A stretch of 44,839 bases of DNA from Chromatiales bacterium (lineage in GTDB: Bacteria > Pseudomonadota > Gammaproteobacteria > Chromatiales > Chromatiaceae): NCBI GenBank assembly GCA_030145485.1, contig JAQYVP010000246.1, positions 1 through 44,839 of the forward strand, given 5' to 3'. The translations under genes were made by a program, and so were the position numbers. Of the stretch, positions 25,049 to 32,342 are shown piece after piece (positions within the stretch are counted from its first letter, which is position 1; each line of letters starts with the position of its first letter). The notes below the pieces were generated by a model, which did no database searches, had not been told where the DNA came from, and saw only the letters and a list, made by a program, of their open reading frames with translations.

Positions 25049-25413
25049 GCATTGACGGACGGAGTAAGGCTGTCCACTTGCTGCTCAATCAGTGCGATTA
25101 ATTCATCGACGCTTTTTATGTGTGAGATTTCGTCGGCATTTAGAAACAGCTCGATATCGTCTGCCTGTTTTAAGATGACAGGATAGTCGAAAGTTTTTGC
25201 ATGGAGTTTTTCAAACTCATCCTTGTGCAGGAACTCCATCTTCAGACCGTTTCTTTTCCTGAACTCCTGCCAGGTTTTTTTCTCCGACAAGGCTTCATGG
25301 GTCAATGAGCACAGGTCGCACTGGTAGGTTTCCGGGCTGATCAGCTTGTGCGCGATATCAAACAGCGTATTCAGTTTGCCGCTATTGGCGTTGTAGATGA
25401 AGATGAGTTTCAT
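25045..25413 (-). CDS. conserved hypothetical protein (CDLC motif)
   Basis: A 122-residue cytosolic protein beginning MKLIFIYNANSGKLNTLFD, with a CDLCSLTHEAL motif (cysteines at about 32 and 35), and LKADDIELFLNAD-like text near the C-terminus. The fold looks alpha/beta; the paired cysteines suggest a thiol or metal role. I recall similar proteins in other proteobacteria, without assigned function. The stop codon comes from the repeat at 24976-25048, so a few original C-terminal residues may be lost. It may belong to the arsS operon as its last gene. Confidence 0.6.
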   Translation of the reverse strand: MKLIFIYNANSGKLNTLFDIAHKLISPETYQCDLCSLTHEALSEKKTWQEFRKRNGLKMEFLHKDEFEKLHAKTFDYPVILKQADDIELFLNADEISHIKSVDELIALIEQQVDSLTPSVNA

Positions 25414-25444
25414 GGGTTTGCTCGTTCGTTCAAAAATTTTTTTC

Positions 25445-25517
25445 TACCACGAAAGGCATGAAAAAACACGAAAAAATCTAAGCTGGCTTTTTCTGCTTTT
25501 CGTGTTGTTTGTGGGTA
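25445..25517. repeat. ACCACGAAA-type inverted repeat overlapping a gene end
   Basis: Left arm TACCACGAAAGGCATGAAAA (25445 on) and right arm ending CTTTTCGTGTTGTTTGTGGG are imperfectly complementary. The right arm is inside the 3' end of the glycosyltransferase gene, where it encodes the basic tail HKQHEKQKKPA. This is a common type of CACGAAA repeat. Confidence 0.6.
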
Positions 25518-26149
25518 TTGTGTAAGAAATCCGGGAGATTTGGGACATGCTCGAGATCTTCCGGCCGGTCCAGATCATGATGCCAGGTCGTGGTTGCCGT
25601 GTTCCAGCCGAGTTGTTCCATGCGATTTCGTGTGATCTCCCATACGTTCTCTGTTCCCCATGGCATCTCCTGAAACAGAGAGGCCGACGTCCGGCATAGT
25701 CCAAGCAGGTAGTAGCCGCCGTCAAATGCGGGGCCGGCGACTGCATCGATGCCGTTGCGCATGGCATCGATGGATTGCTGGAGGTCGCTGACTTCCAGAG
25801 CAGGGCAATCCGTGCCGAGTATGATTGCCCATGGCGCTGATCGGAGCGTGGTTTCGAAGGCATGCTGCATGCGAGCTCCCAGATCATGGCCTTGCTGAGT
25901 TTGCAGAGCTATATTATATCTCTTTGCGCATGACAGAAAAAAGGGATCCTCCGTTGAGGGTGTACACCAAAGTGTGATATTCACCTCGTCGATACTTTGA
26001 ATCCGGGATAGAGTCCGCGCTATCAGCGAGGCATGCAAACGTGCTGAACCCTTTTTCCCCAAGGCTGGAATAAGCCGTGTCTTGGTCTTTCCCGGGATTG
26101 GCGCACGCGCAAAAACCATGATACTGCCTTTGAGAGGCGTTGCATTCAT
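25478..26149 (-). CDS. TIGR04282-type glycosyltransferase of the arsenosugar cluster
   Basis: A 223-residue nucleotidyl/glycosyltransferase-like protein. Family blocks: IMVFARAPIPGKTKTRL at the start, LGARMQHAF, IILGTDCPAL (acidic metal motif), and DGGYYLLGL. This family is found with ArsS and the TIGR04283 glycosyltransferase in putative arsenosugar clusters. The ATG at 26149 overlaps the preceding stop (ATGA); a longer frame upstream is inside the neighbour. The C-terminal basic tail derives from a repeat arm. The exact reaction is not known. Confidence 0.85.
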   Translation of the reverse strand: MNATPLKGSIMVFARAPIPGKTKTRLIPALGKKGSARLHASLIARTLSRIQSIDEVNITLWCTPSTEDPFFLSCAKRYNIALQTQQGHDLGARMQHAFETTLRSAPWAIILGTDCPALEVSDLQQSIDAMRNGIDAVAGPAFDGGYYLLGLCRTSASLFQEMPWGTENVWEITRNRMEQLGWNTATTTWHHDLDRPEDLEHVPNLPDFLHNTHKQHEKQKKPA

Positions 26150-26820
26150 CGGTATTGACGCGCCAGATCTGTCGGACTGGCGCCCAGCCAATATGCCAGG
26201 CGCAGCCTCCACATCAAAACGATGGTAGGCAATACGCCATGTTTCTCCCAGCGCCGGCTCGATGTGGTGAGTTTGTGTGAGAGGCACAATGGCATCCCGG
26301 AAGCCCTCTTCAGGCGCCTGCTGATGTCGATGTCCTCCATCAGTGGCATGTCGGAAAAACCGCCGATGCGCTCGAATGTATCACGGTAGATGAAGATGCC
26401 CTGATCGCCGGTGGCGATGCCGCTGAGGCGTGAGCGCCAGTTCATCATGCGCTCGATGATGCGCAAGGAGAGCTCATTTCCGGAAAGCCGGATGTCGAAG
26501 CGCCCCCACTCTTTTGTGCAGTCGCGCAGCAGAGGCTCCAGCAACAGCTCCGTATCTACGGGGATATGCGTATCTGCATGGAGGAACCACAACAGATCGC
26601 CATGAGCCACTCCCGCGCCGGCATTCATCTGGGTTGCACGTCCGGCTGACGAACACAGCGCCAGGTCGACCAGCGGTTTGGCAATGGAGAAGGTGCTGTC
26701 CTGGCTGCCGCCATCGACCAGGATCACCTGGTGGCCGCGCTTGCGCATGGGTTGCAGGGCCGCCAGGGTGTCAGAGATCGTAGCAGCTTCATTCAGTGTG
26801 GGTATGATGGTGGAGATCAT
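26146..26820 (-). CDS. TIGR04283-type family 2 glycosyltransferase of the arsenosugar cluster
   Basis: A 224-residue GT2-fold enzyme without a membrane anchor. It begins MISTIIPTLNEAATISDTL, then VDGGSQDST, WFLHADTHIP (DxD-like metal motif), GDQGIFIYRDTFERIGGF and LMEDIDISRRLKR. This family occurs beside ArsS. It starts three bases after the arsS stop and overlaps the next gene by ATGA, so the three form one translationally linked unit. It may attach a sugar to the arsenical, which is an inference from context. Confidence 0.87.
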   Translation of the reverse strand: MISTIIPTLNEAATISDTLAALQPMRKRGHQVILVDGGSQDSTFSIAKPLVDLALCSSAGRATQMNAGAGVAHGDLLWFLHADTHIPVDTELLLEPLLRDCTKEWGRFDIRLSGNELSLRIIERMMNWRSRLSGIATGDQGIFIYRDTFERIGGFSDMPLMEDIDISRRLKRASGMPLCLSHKLTTSSRRWEKHGVLPTIVLMWRLRLAYWLGASPTDLARQYR

Positions 26821-26823
26821 GAC

Positions 26824-27783
26824 TTAATTCAATGCTCCACCGCAGCTGCTACCCTGGCCGGCGGTGCAGCCGTAGCAGTGATCTGCAATGGCGACCGGGT
26901 TGCCGCTCAAATCAAGCTGCATCAGATCCCGCAGATGCGGCCTGCTCCTGCCTGCTATTGGCAGGGGCAATTCGAGCATCTGGTTGAAATCACAGTCGTA
27001 AACATAGCCCTGCCAGTCGATGCTGATCAGAGAACGGCACATGACCTCCGCCAGGTTGGATTCAAGGTGAGCGTTCTTCAGCAGCAGCATGTAGTCAGCA
27101 AACTCTCCTTTCGAAATCAGGGTGCTGCCAAAACGTTTGATGGGCATGTTGGCGAGCGTGAGGAGCTGGTTGAAAAGGATGCCAAGCTTGCCCAGCTCTC
27201 TTTTGTAATCATCTTCCAGCAAGGATTGAGGCGGTGGCAAGACAGCGCCTGCCGGGTTGAAGACAAAACTCAGTCTGAGGCCGCTGTCATCATGCCCATA
27301 CCCTGCTGCATTGAGTTTTTTGATTGCGGCAATACTGTTTTCGTATACGCCTTTACCGCGTTGTGTGTCGACGTTATCCGGCAGGTAGCAGGGCAGGGAG
27401 GCGATCACCTCTACGCGATGCGCTGCAAGGAATCTGTGCAGGTCCTGCTGGCCCGGTTCATTGAGAATGGTCAGGTTGCAGCGGTCGATCACATGCATGC
27501 CGAAGCCGCGGGCTGTAGTGACCAGGTGGCGGAATCCGGGATTGAGTTCCGGTGCTCCACCGGTGAGATCCAGAGTCTGGACATCGTTGGCGCGGCAATA
27601 GTCGAGGATGAGTTCGATGGTTTCCGCCGACATCTCTTCAGTGCGGTTGGGTCCGGCATTGACATGGCAATGCAGGCAGCTCTGGTTGCACCTGTATCCC
27701 AGGTTGACTTGCAGAGTCGAGAGTGATTTCCGCTCAATCGCTGGAAAATCCGTCTGTTTCAGTAGTGGCAGTGTGGGGAGCAT
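26824..27783 (-). CDS. arsS: arsenosugar biosynthesis radical SAM protein ArsS
   Basis: A 319-residue radical SAM enzyme with the iron-sulfur motif RCNQSCLHCH (C32, C36, C39) followed by VNAGPNRTEEMS, a GGAPELNP SAM-binding stretch, and a DUF3641 C-terminal domain containing YDCDFNQML and the cysteine-rich end HCYGCTAGQGSSCGG. ArsS is proposed to transfer the 5'-deoxyadenosyl group to methylated arsenic, an early step to arsenosugars. ArsM, which would supply the methylated substrate, is not in the window. The ATG at 27783 has no clear ribosome site. Confidence 0.9.
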   Translation of the reverse strand: MLPTLPLLKQTDFPAIERKSLSTLQVNLGYRCNQSCLHCHVNAGPNRTEEMSAETIELILDYCRANDVQTLDLTGGAPELNPGFRHLVTTARGFGMHVIDRCNLTILNEPGQQDLHRFLAAHRVEVIASLPCYLPDNVDTQRGKGVYENSIAAIKKLNAAGYGHDDSGLRLSFVFNPAGAVLPPPQSLLEDDYKRELGKLGILFNQLLTLANMPIKRFGSTLISKGEFADYMLLLKNAHLESNLAEVMCRSLISIDWQGYVYDCDFNQMLELPLPIAGRSRPHLRDLMQLDLSGNPVAIADHCYGCTAGQGSSCGGALN

Positions 27784-27887
27784 GGTGGTTCATTGAGTTG
27801 ACTAATGACCATAGTATAGAATTTTCATGTCCAGCATTTCTTTCATTACATACTATTTTGTGGGTATCTGCCAAATTCAAACTATCT

Positions 27888-27921
27888 GTAGGCCGGATGA
27901 GCGGTAGCGAAATCCGGCAAC
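27888..27921. repeat. REP-like palindrome GTAGGCCGGAT...ATCCGGC
   Basis: GCCGGATGAGCGGTAGCGAA followed by ATCCGGC forms a short stem-loop. It resembles the general form of enterobacterial REP units. It separates the DsrE-ending operon from arsS. Confidence 0.6.
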
Positions 27922-27925
27922 ACAA

Positions 27926-28270
27926 TTAAAACACCAGTACCTTGTCAGCCGCGATGGTGCGCTCGGCCAGCTCAGGCATGGTGCTGCGCCGCGCGCCTTG
28001 CACAATGTCATCGTCCGTCAGACCGCGGGCGTCCATGCAGGTGCCGCAAGCCAGAACCTCGCCACTGCGCGCAACGGATTTGAGCATCAGCTCAATGTTG
28101 TAGAATCCCTGCGGCACCTTCTGGCCGCTTTTTGCGCAAGTGACCGCATCGGCCATCAAGAACAGGGTGACTGCTGTATCTGCTTTCGCCAGTGCCTTGG
28201 CCAGGCGCAAGCCGTTATAACTGCGTTCTGTGCCGTAGGGCGGATCGTTCAATATGATGAGCGTCTTCAT
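27926..28270 (-). CDS. DsrE-family sulfur-carrier-like protein
   Basis: A 114-residue protein of the DsrE/YchN fold: MKTLIILNDPPYGTERSYNG at the start, VTLFLMADAVTCAKSGQKVP in the middle, and LACGTCMDARGL near the end. Cysteines in the VTCAKSGQ and CGTC segments are at positions where related proteins carry persulfide-active cysteines. It is not the DsrE of the DsrEFH complex, whose partners are absent. The ATG overlaps the TVP38 stop (ATGA). A sulfur-transfer role is inferred. Confidence 0.83.
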   Translation of the reverse strand: MKTLIILNDPPYGTERSYNGLRLAKALAKADTAVTLFLMADAVTCAKSGQKVPQGFYNIELMLKSVARSGEVLACGTCMDARGLTDDDIVQGARRSTMPELAERTIAADKVLVF

Positions 28271-28971
28271 GGCTTCTCTCCTGCTGTTTTACGGTTCGTC
28301 GATTTGTGTTGCTGTATTTCCACATGCGCATGCCGCCACATCTTGATCATCCGAGGCAGGAACGCGACTATCGCCAGCAGCGCCAGTGCCAGCAAGCCTT
28401 TTTGTATCAGCCCTTCGCCACCGGCAATGGCTTCGCGTCCGGCGTACCCCAGATAGGTGTAGGCGAAAGCGCCCGGCAGCATGAAGAGGAAACTGGCGAT
28501 GATGTAATGCGAGAGCCGCAAGCGAGTCAGCCCCAAGGCGTAGTTGAGCAGGTTGTATGGGAACAGCGGCACCAGGCGGACAAAGGCGACAAAACGCCAG
28601 CCCTCCTGCTCTACGCCCTCTTTTAGGCGTTTGAGACGACCGCCGGCTTTTCTTTCAACCCAGTCAGATGCCAGATAGCGCGCAATCAGAAATGCCAGGG
28701 TGGAGCCGATAGTGGCGCCGATGAGATTATAGAGGGTGCCGAGAACGGGGCCGAACAGGGCGCCTCCCGCCAGGGTCAATACTGAGCCGGGAAGAAACAC
28801 TACCGTACCGGCGGCGTAGATGAGGATGAATAGCAGCGGCCCTGCTGCGCCTGCATCCTCTATCCACAGGGCGAGCAGCTGTGCATCAAAATGATCCCGA
28901 TAGAGGATGGCCATGGCAATGCCGGCCATAATGAAAGCCAGCAGCAGCAGACGAACCGATTTACTTTTCAT
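28267..28971 (-). CDS. TVP38/TMEM64 (SNARE-associated, DedA-like) membrane protein
   Basis: A 234-residue inner-membrane protein with five or six helices and the VTT domain core: GPLLFILIYAAGTVVFLPGS, ALFGPVLGTLYNLIGATIGS and FVRLVPLFPYNLLNYALGLT. Members are now linked to phospholipid scrambling or export, and TVP38 genes often sit near arsenosugar clusters. It starts 11 bases inside the end of the desaturase gene and ends inside the DsrE start. Confidence 0.88.
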   Translation of the reverse strand: MKSKSVRLLLLAFIMAGIAMAILYRDHFDAQLLALWIEDAGAAGPLLFILIYAAGTVVFLPGSVLTLAGGALFGPVLGTLYNLIGATIGSTLAFLIARYLASDWVERKAGGRLKRLKEGVEQEGWRFVAFVRLVPLFPYNLLNYALGLTRLRLSHYIIASFLFMLPGAFAYTYLGYAGREAIAGGEGLIQKGLLALALLAIVAFLPRMIKMWRHAHVEIQQHKSTNRKTAGEKP

Positions 28972-29821
28972 CGTTGCTCCATTGCCGGCGATTAATCGTA
29001 TACCCGGTGATCTTTCCCCTGAACGGGAACAGCAGCATACCTGGCAGCCAGCTTATCTGCCTGGGGTCATGGTAGTTGTGTATGCCGATGATCATGCCCT
29101 CGTGGCCGCCTCTGGGTTGATCACGATAGGTGCCGAAAATCCGGTCCCACCAGGGAAGGTTGAAACCGAAGTTGCTGTTGGCTTCATCATCTTCTACAGA
29201 ATGGTGAACCCGGTGCATGTCTGGCGTGACCACCAGCAGGCGGAGTATCCGATCTACTGCCAAAGGCAGCTTAGCATTTGCGTGGTTAAACATGGCGGTG
29301 GCGTTCAACAACACTTCAAAGATCACCACGGCGATCACAGGTGGTCCCAGCAGCAGGATGGTGGCGAACTTGATCAGCATCGAGAGGATGATTTCCAGAG
29401 GGTGAAAACGTGCACCTGTGGTCACATCATAGTCCGGGTCTGCATGATGCACCCGGTGCAGCCGCCATAGCAGGGGGACGGCGTGCACCATGACATGCTG
29501 CAGGTAGATGACCGCATCCATGACAATCACGCAAATGATCACGGCAAGTACAAATGGCAAGTGGTAGTAGTTGAATAATCCCCAGCCCTGTTCGCGGGCA
29601 AACAGCGCCACTCCCACGGCAGCTGCTGGAAATAGCAGTCTCAGTACAATGCTGTTGAGAAAAACCAGTCCCAGGTTGTTGCTCCAGCGCAGACTTTTTG
29701 AGGTGCTCAAAACCCTGCGCGGGGAGAGCATCTCCCACAGGGCCATGATGGCAAAGATACCGAAAAAGAAACTCAGGCGGATGGTGACTTCATTGCCGAG
29801 AATCCAGTCGTTCCAGTTCAT
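28961..29821 (-). CDS. sterol desaturase / fatty acid hydroxylase family protein
   Basis: A 286-residue membrane enzyme with the histidine boxes of the diiron hydroxylase superfamily: HVMVH, LHRVHHAD, FNHAN and HRVHHS, between hydrophobic helices (LPFVLAVIICVIVMDAVIYL and others). C-terminal text FGFNLPWWDRIFGTYRDQP is typical. These enzymes oxidise lipids using oxygen; the substrate here is unknown. AGAGGAAA precedes the ATG. First gene of the three-gene operon, divergent from the ArsR-rhodanese regulator. Confidence 0.9.
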   Translation of the reverse strand: MNWNDWILGNEVTIRLSFFFGIFAIMALWEMLSPRRVLSTSKSLRWSNNLGLVFLNSIVLRLLFPAAAVGVALFAREQGWGLFNYYHLPFVLAVIICVIVMDAVIYLQHVMVHAVPLLWRLHRVHHADPDYDVTTGARFHPLEIILSMLIKFATILLLGPPVIAVVIFEVLLNATAMFNHANAKLPLAVDRILRLLVVTPDMHRVHHSVEDDEANSNFGFNLPWWDRIFGTYRDQPRGGHEGMIIGIHNYHDPRQISWLPGMLLFPFRGKITGYTINRRQWSNDEK

Positions 29822-29910
29822 AGCTGATTTCCTCTGCTATAATCAATGCAGATATTATATTGAATTCAATAGATCTCTTGAATAATTGAATTATAGTTGA
29901 GCCCATCGAT

Positions 29911-30573
29911 ATGTCAACACAGCATTTCAAGCATGACCTCTTCAACCAGTTTGCCCGGGTCGCCAGGGCGATGAGCAGCGGTTACCGGCTGGAGCTTCTG
30001 GAGTTTCTGGATCAGGGTGAGCGCAGCGTCGATGCCCTGGCGCAGATTTCGGGTCTTACGGTAGCCAATACTTCGCAGCATCTGCAACAGCTCAGGCAGG
30101 CAGGCCTGGTAACTAACCGCAAGCAGGGTCACAAGGTGTTTTACCGTTTAAACGGCGCGGATGTCTCAGCCCTGCTCGGCTCTCTCCGGGAGGTGGCTGA
30201 GCGACGCCTGGCCGACGTGGACCGTCTAGTCGATGACTACCTCAAGGTGAAAGACAACCTCGAGCCTGTGCCTGCTGCACAACTGCTGCAAAGGGTGCGC
30301 GATGGCCTGGTGACCGTGCTGGATGTGCGCCCGCCGGAGGAGTATGCGGCGGGGCATCTGCCCGGCGCCATCAATATCCCCCTGGCGGAACTGGAGAGGC
30401 GCCTGCATGAATTCGATCCATCCCGGGAGATTGTCGCCTACTGTCGTGGTCCGCACTGCGTACTGGCTTTTGATGCCGTCTCGAGGTTGCGCAGCAAGGG
30501 GATGACGGCCAGCCGCCTGGACGGAGGGCTTCCCGAGTGGCGGCTGGAAGGATTGCCGGTTGAGACTTCCTGA
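29911..30573 (+). CDS. ArsR-family regulator fused to rhodanese
   Basis: A 220-residue two-domain regulator. Residues 1-95 are an ArsR-type winged helix (SGYRLELLEFLDQGERSVDA, TVANTSQHLQQLRQAGLVTN); no classical metal-binding cysteine pair is seen in the helix. Residues 110-218 are a rhodanese domain with active-site loop YCRGPHC. It likely senses sulfane sulfur or redox state through that cysteine. Divergent from the desaturase-TVP38-DsrE operon, whose product DsrE also handles sulfur, so it probably regulates that operon. Confidence 0.9.
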   Translation: MSTQHFKHDLFNQFARVARAMSSGYRLELLEFLDQGERSVDALAQISGLTVANTSQHLQQLRQAGLVTNRKQGHKVFYRLNGADVSALLGSLREVAERRLADVDRLVDDYLKVKDNLEPVPAAQLLQRVRDGLVTVLDVRPPEEYAAGHLPGAINIPLAELERRLHEFDPSREIVAYCRGPHCVLAFDAVSRLRSKGMTASRLDGGLPEWRLEGLPVETS

Positions 30574-30588
30574 ACAGTAATGTATCGA

Positions 30589-31467
30589 TTATTGTGAATC
30601 CCGGCAGGTTTCCGCGCTTTGCTCCAGCTCAATGGTGGTATGTGCAAAACCATACTCGTTAAGTGCAGCCTTGACTGCCATTTTGACGGTATTCTGGGTG
30701 TCACTGTTGATCGGCTTGTCGAGCAGCAGGTGGGCGCTCAATACGTGTCGCTCGCCATCCAGCGACCAGACGTGCAGATGGTGAATTTCGGCGACATGCT
30801 CCAGGGCTTGAAGCTTTTCCCTGGTCTCCTCGGCGATGCGGTTGTCGGGAGCGGCCTGCAGAAATAGCCGGATTGTCTGGCTCAATCTTTTCAGGACATT
30901 GATGAGGATGAAGAGGGTGAAGGCGATCGAGAGAATCGGGTCGAGGATGGGCCACTCCACGAACAACAGCACGATGCTGATGATCAGCACTGCCACCCAT
31001 CCCAGCACATCCTCCAGCAGGTGCCAGTTGAGCACCTTTTCGTTGAGGGTCTTGCCGCCACTGAGTTTGTAAGCCGCAAAGCCATTCACCGACACACCCA
31101 GGATGGCCAGCCAGATCATGCCAGCGGCATCGGGCATCTGCGGGTTGATCAGTCTGGGTAGTGCTTCCGTCATTATCCACAGGCTGCCGATGATCAGAAT
31201 GGCGCCGTTGATCAATGCTCCCAGCAGCGATAAGCGGTGGTAGCCATAGGTAAATCCATCATCCGCTTCCTTCCTGCCGACTCGATCCAGCGTCCAAGCG
31301 AGGCCGATGGCCAGGGTATCACCAAGGTCATGAACCGCATCCGCCATGATGGCCACGCTGTTGGTCAGCGCGCCGCCGATGAACTCGATGATGGTGAAAG
31401 CCAGATTGAGGAAGAAAGCGAGTCCAAGACGGCCGCTGCTGCCGTGATGATCGTGATGTTGACCCAT
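30589..31467 (-). CDS. cation diffusion facilitator (CzcD-type)
   Basis: A 292-residue CDF exporter with six helices. The metal-site motifs are AIMADAVHDLGDT (helix 2) and the corresponding HLLEDVLGW (helix 5), the HxxxD pairs of zinc-type CDF proteins. A cytosolic domain follows with HHLHVWSLDG. Likely exports zinc or similar divalent cations from the cytosol. It lies 25 bases after the rhodanese gene on the same strand and ends 15 bases from the convergent ArsR-rhodanese gene. Confidence 0.9.
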   Translation of the reverse strand: MGQHHDHHGSSGRLGLAFFLNLAFTIIEFIGGALTNSVAIMADAVHDLGDTLAIGLAWTLDRVGRKEADDGFTYGYHRLSLLGALINGAILIIGSLWIMTEALPRLINPQMPDAAGMIWLAILGVSVNGFAAYKLSGGKTLNEKVLNWHLLEDVLGWVAVLIISIVLLFVEWPILDPILSIAFTLFILINVLKRLSQTIRLFLQAAPDNRIAEETREKLQALEHVAEIHHLHVWSLDGERHVLSAHLLLDKPINSDTQNTVKMAVKAALNEYGFAHTTIELEQSAETCRDSQ

Positions 31468-31492
31468 TGTGAGAGATCAGCCGTGTCATCCC

Positions 31493-31948
31493 TTATGGTT
31501 TGATGGGCAGGCTGGCATCTTTCCAGCCAAAAAATCCGGCTGAATAATTCTTCACATTGGTGTATCCCATCTGTTGCAGGGTTCTCGCGGCCAGCGGGCT
31601 TCTCAGGCCGCCGCCGCAATAGACGACGATAGGCGTGTCCTTGCTGAGGGCAACACGCTGGGCGCGAAACTCGAGCCAGCCTCTCGGAATATTGACATCC
31701 TGGGATGCATCGATTCTACCATCCATACCCTGGATTTCAGTCGGCGTGCGGATGTCGATCAAAACCATATCCAGCTCTTCATCCAGCATTTTTTTCAATT
31801 CATCCGTGGTGATCAAGGTGGTCTCTTTTTCAGCCTGCTGCTGCAACTCGGAAGCGGGAGAAACGCCGGCGACATCCGCCAGGGCGACAGGGGAGAGCAA
31901 TGCTAGCGAGAGGCTTAGCAGAGAGATGCGTAAAAAGAATTTATTCAT
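31493..31948 (-). CDS. exported single-domain rhodanese
   Basis: A 151-residue protein with a signal peptide (ISLLSLSLALLSPVALA) and one rhodanese domain. The active-site loop is VYCGGGLRSPLAART, with the catalytic cysteine intact. AAGG lies nine bases upstream of the ATG at 31948; a longer in-frame start would bury the signal peptide. A periplasmic sulfurtransferase role is inferred; it is probably co-transcribed with the CDF gene. Confidence 0.87.
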   Translation of the reverse strand: MNKFFLRISLLSLSLALLSPVALADVAGVSPASELQQQAEKETTLITTDELKKMLDEELDMVLIDIRTPTEIQGMDGRIDASQDVNIPRGWLEFRAQRVALSKDTPIVVYCGGGLRSPLAARTLQQMGYTNVKNYSAGFFGWKDASLPIKP

Positions 31949-32023
31949 GATTTGATACCTTGCTGGTTTATGGAATAGGCGTTGTGACTTTGGGTGGAAG
32001 ATCATTGATGGGCGGAACACTTA

Positions 32024-32180
32024 GTCGTTGTCCAAAAATAACTTACCGATCCTGCTTGCCCTGTTGTCCCTCTTCTGCGTAGCAGCAAGAGTTACATAAC
32101 GCTGCTATGCGCCCCTTGCTGCGCCTTGAAGATGAACAACATTGCTGCGCGATATCGGGAAGTTATTTATGGACAACTCC
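32024..32180 (+). mobile_element. 157-bp palindromic MITE, copy 1
   Basis: Non-coding element with terminal inverted repeats of about 27 bp: left GTCGTTGTCCAAAAATAACT, right (complement) GGAGTTGTCCATAAATAACT. The interior is itself an imperfect palindrome, so the whole element can fold into one long hairpin. TTA at 32021-32023 and TTA at 32181-32183 flank it as a target-site duplication. Copies 2 and 3 are at 36924-37080 (inverted) and 44700 onward. No transposase gene is present in the window. Confidence 0.88.
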
Positions 32181-32212
32181 TTATTACATCCTACACTAAT
32201 ACTCGGGTATAC

Positions 32213-32235
32213 AAAAAGCCCGTGTATTGCACGGG
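32213..32235 (-). terminator. terminator-like hairpin pointing left
   Basis: On the minus strand CCCGTGCAATACACGGG is followed by CTTTTTGT, a good intrinsic terminator. No minus-strand gene ends here: genes to the right are on the plus strand. It may be left over from a lost gene or block antisense transcription. Confidence 0.45.
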
Positions 32236-32342
32236 TCCGTATAGGGTGCGTGTCCATAAGCTGTGTAGGACATTGCAATCTAATCGCACATGATGCAAGG
32301 TAGTCTTCATGATGCATCTCTTTGACTCTTCATTCAAACCTT

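Larger units (their letters stand above)
31949..32342. other. 394-bp intergenic region with MITE and hairpin
   Basis: This gap between the divergent rhodanese and PD40 genes holds the 157-bp element at 32024-32180 and a terminator-like hairpin at 32213-32235. The remaining parts must hold both promoters, but none stands out. Confidence 0.6.

Noticed and set aside
26731-27726. 331-codon frame opposite arsS
   Set aside because: arsS has a full radical SAM motif and overlaps neighbours as an operon; the opposite frame shows no family features.
27926-28270. DsrE of the sulfur-oxidising DsrEFH complex
   Set aside because: The fold fits, but dsrF, dsrH and other dsr genes are absent and cysteine placement differs; kept only as a DsrE-family protein.
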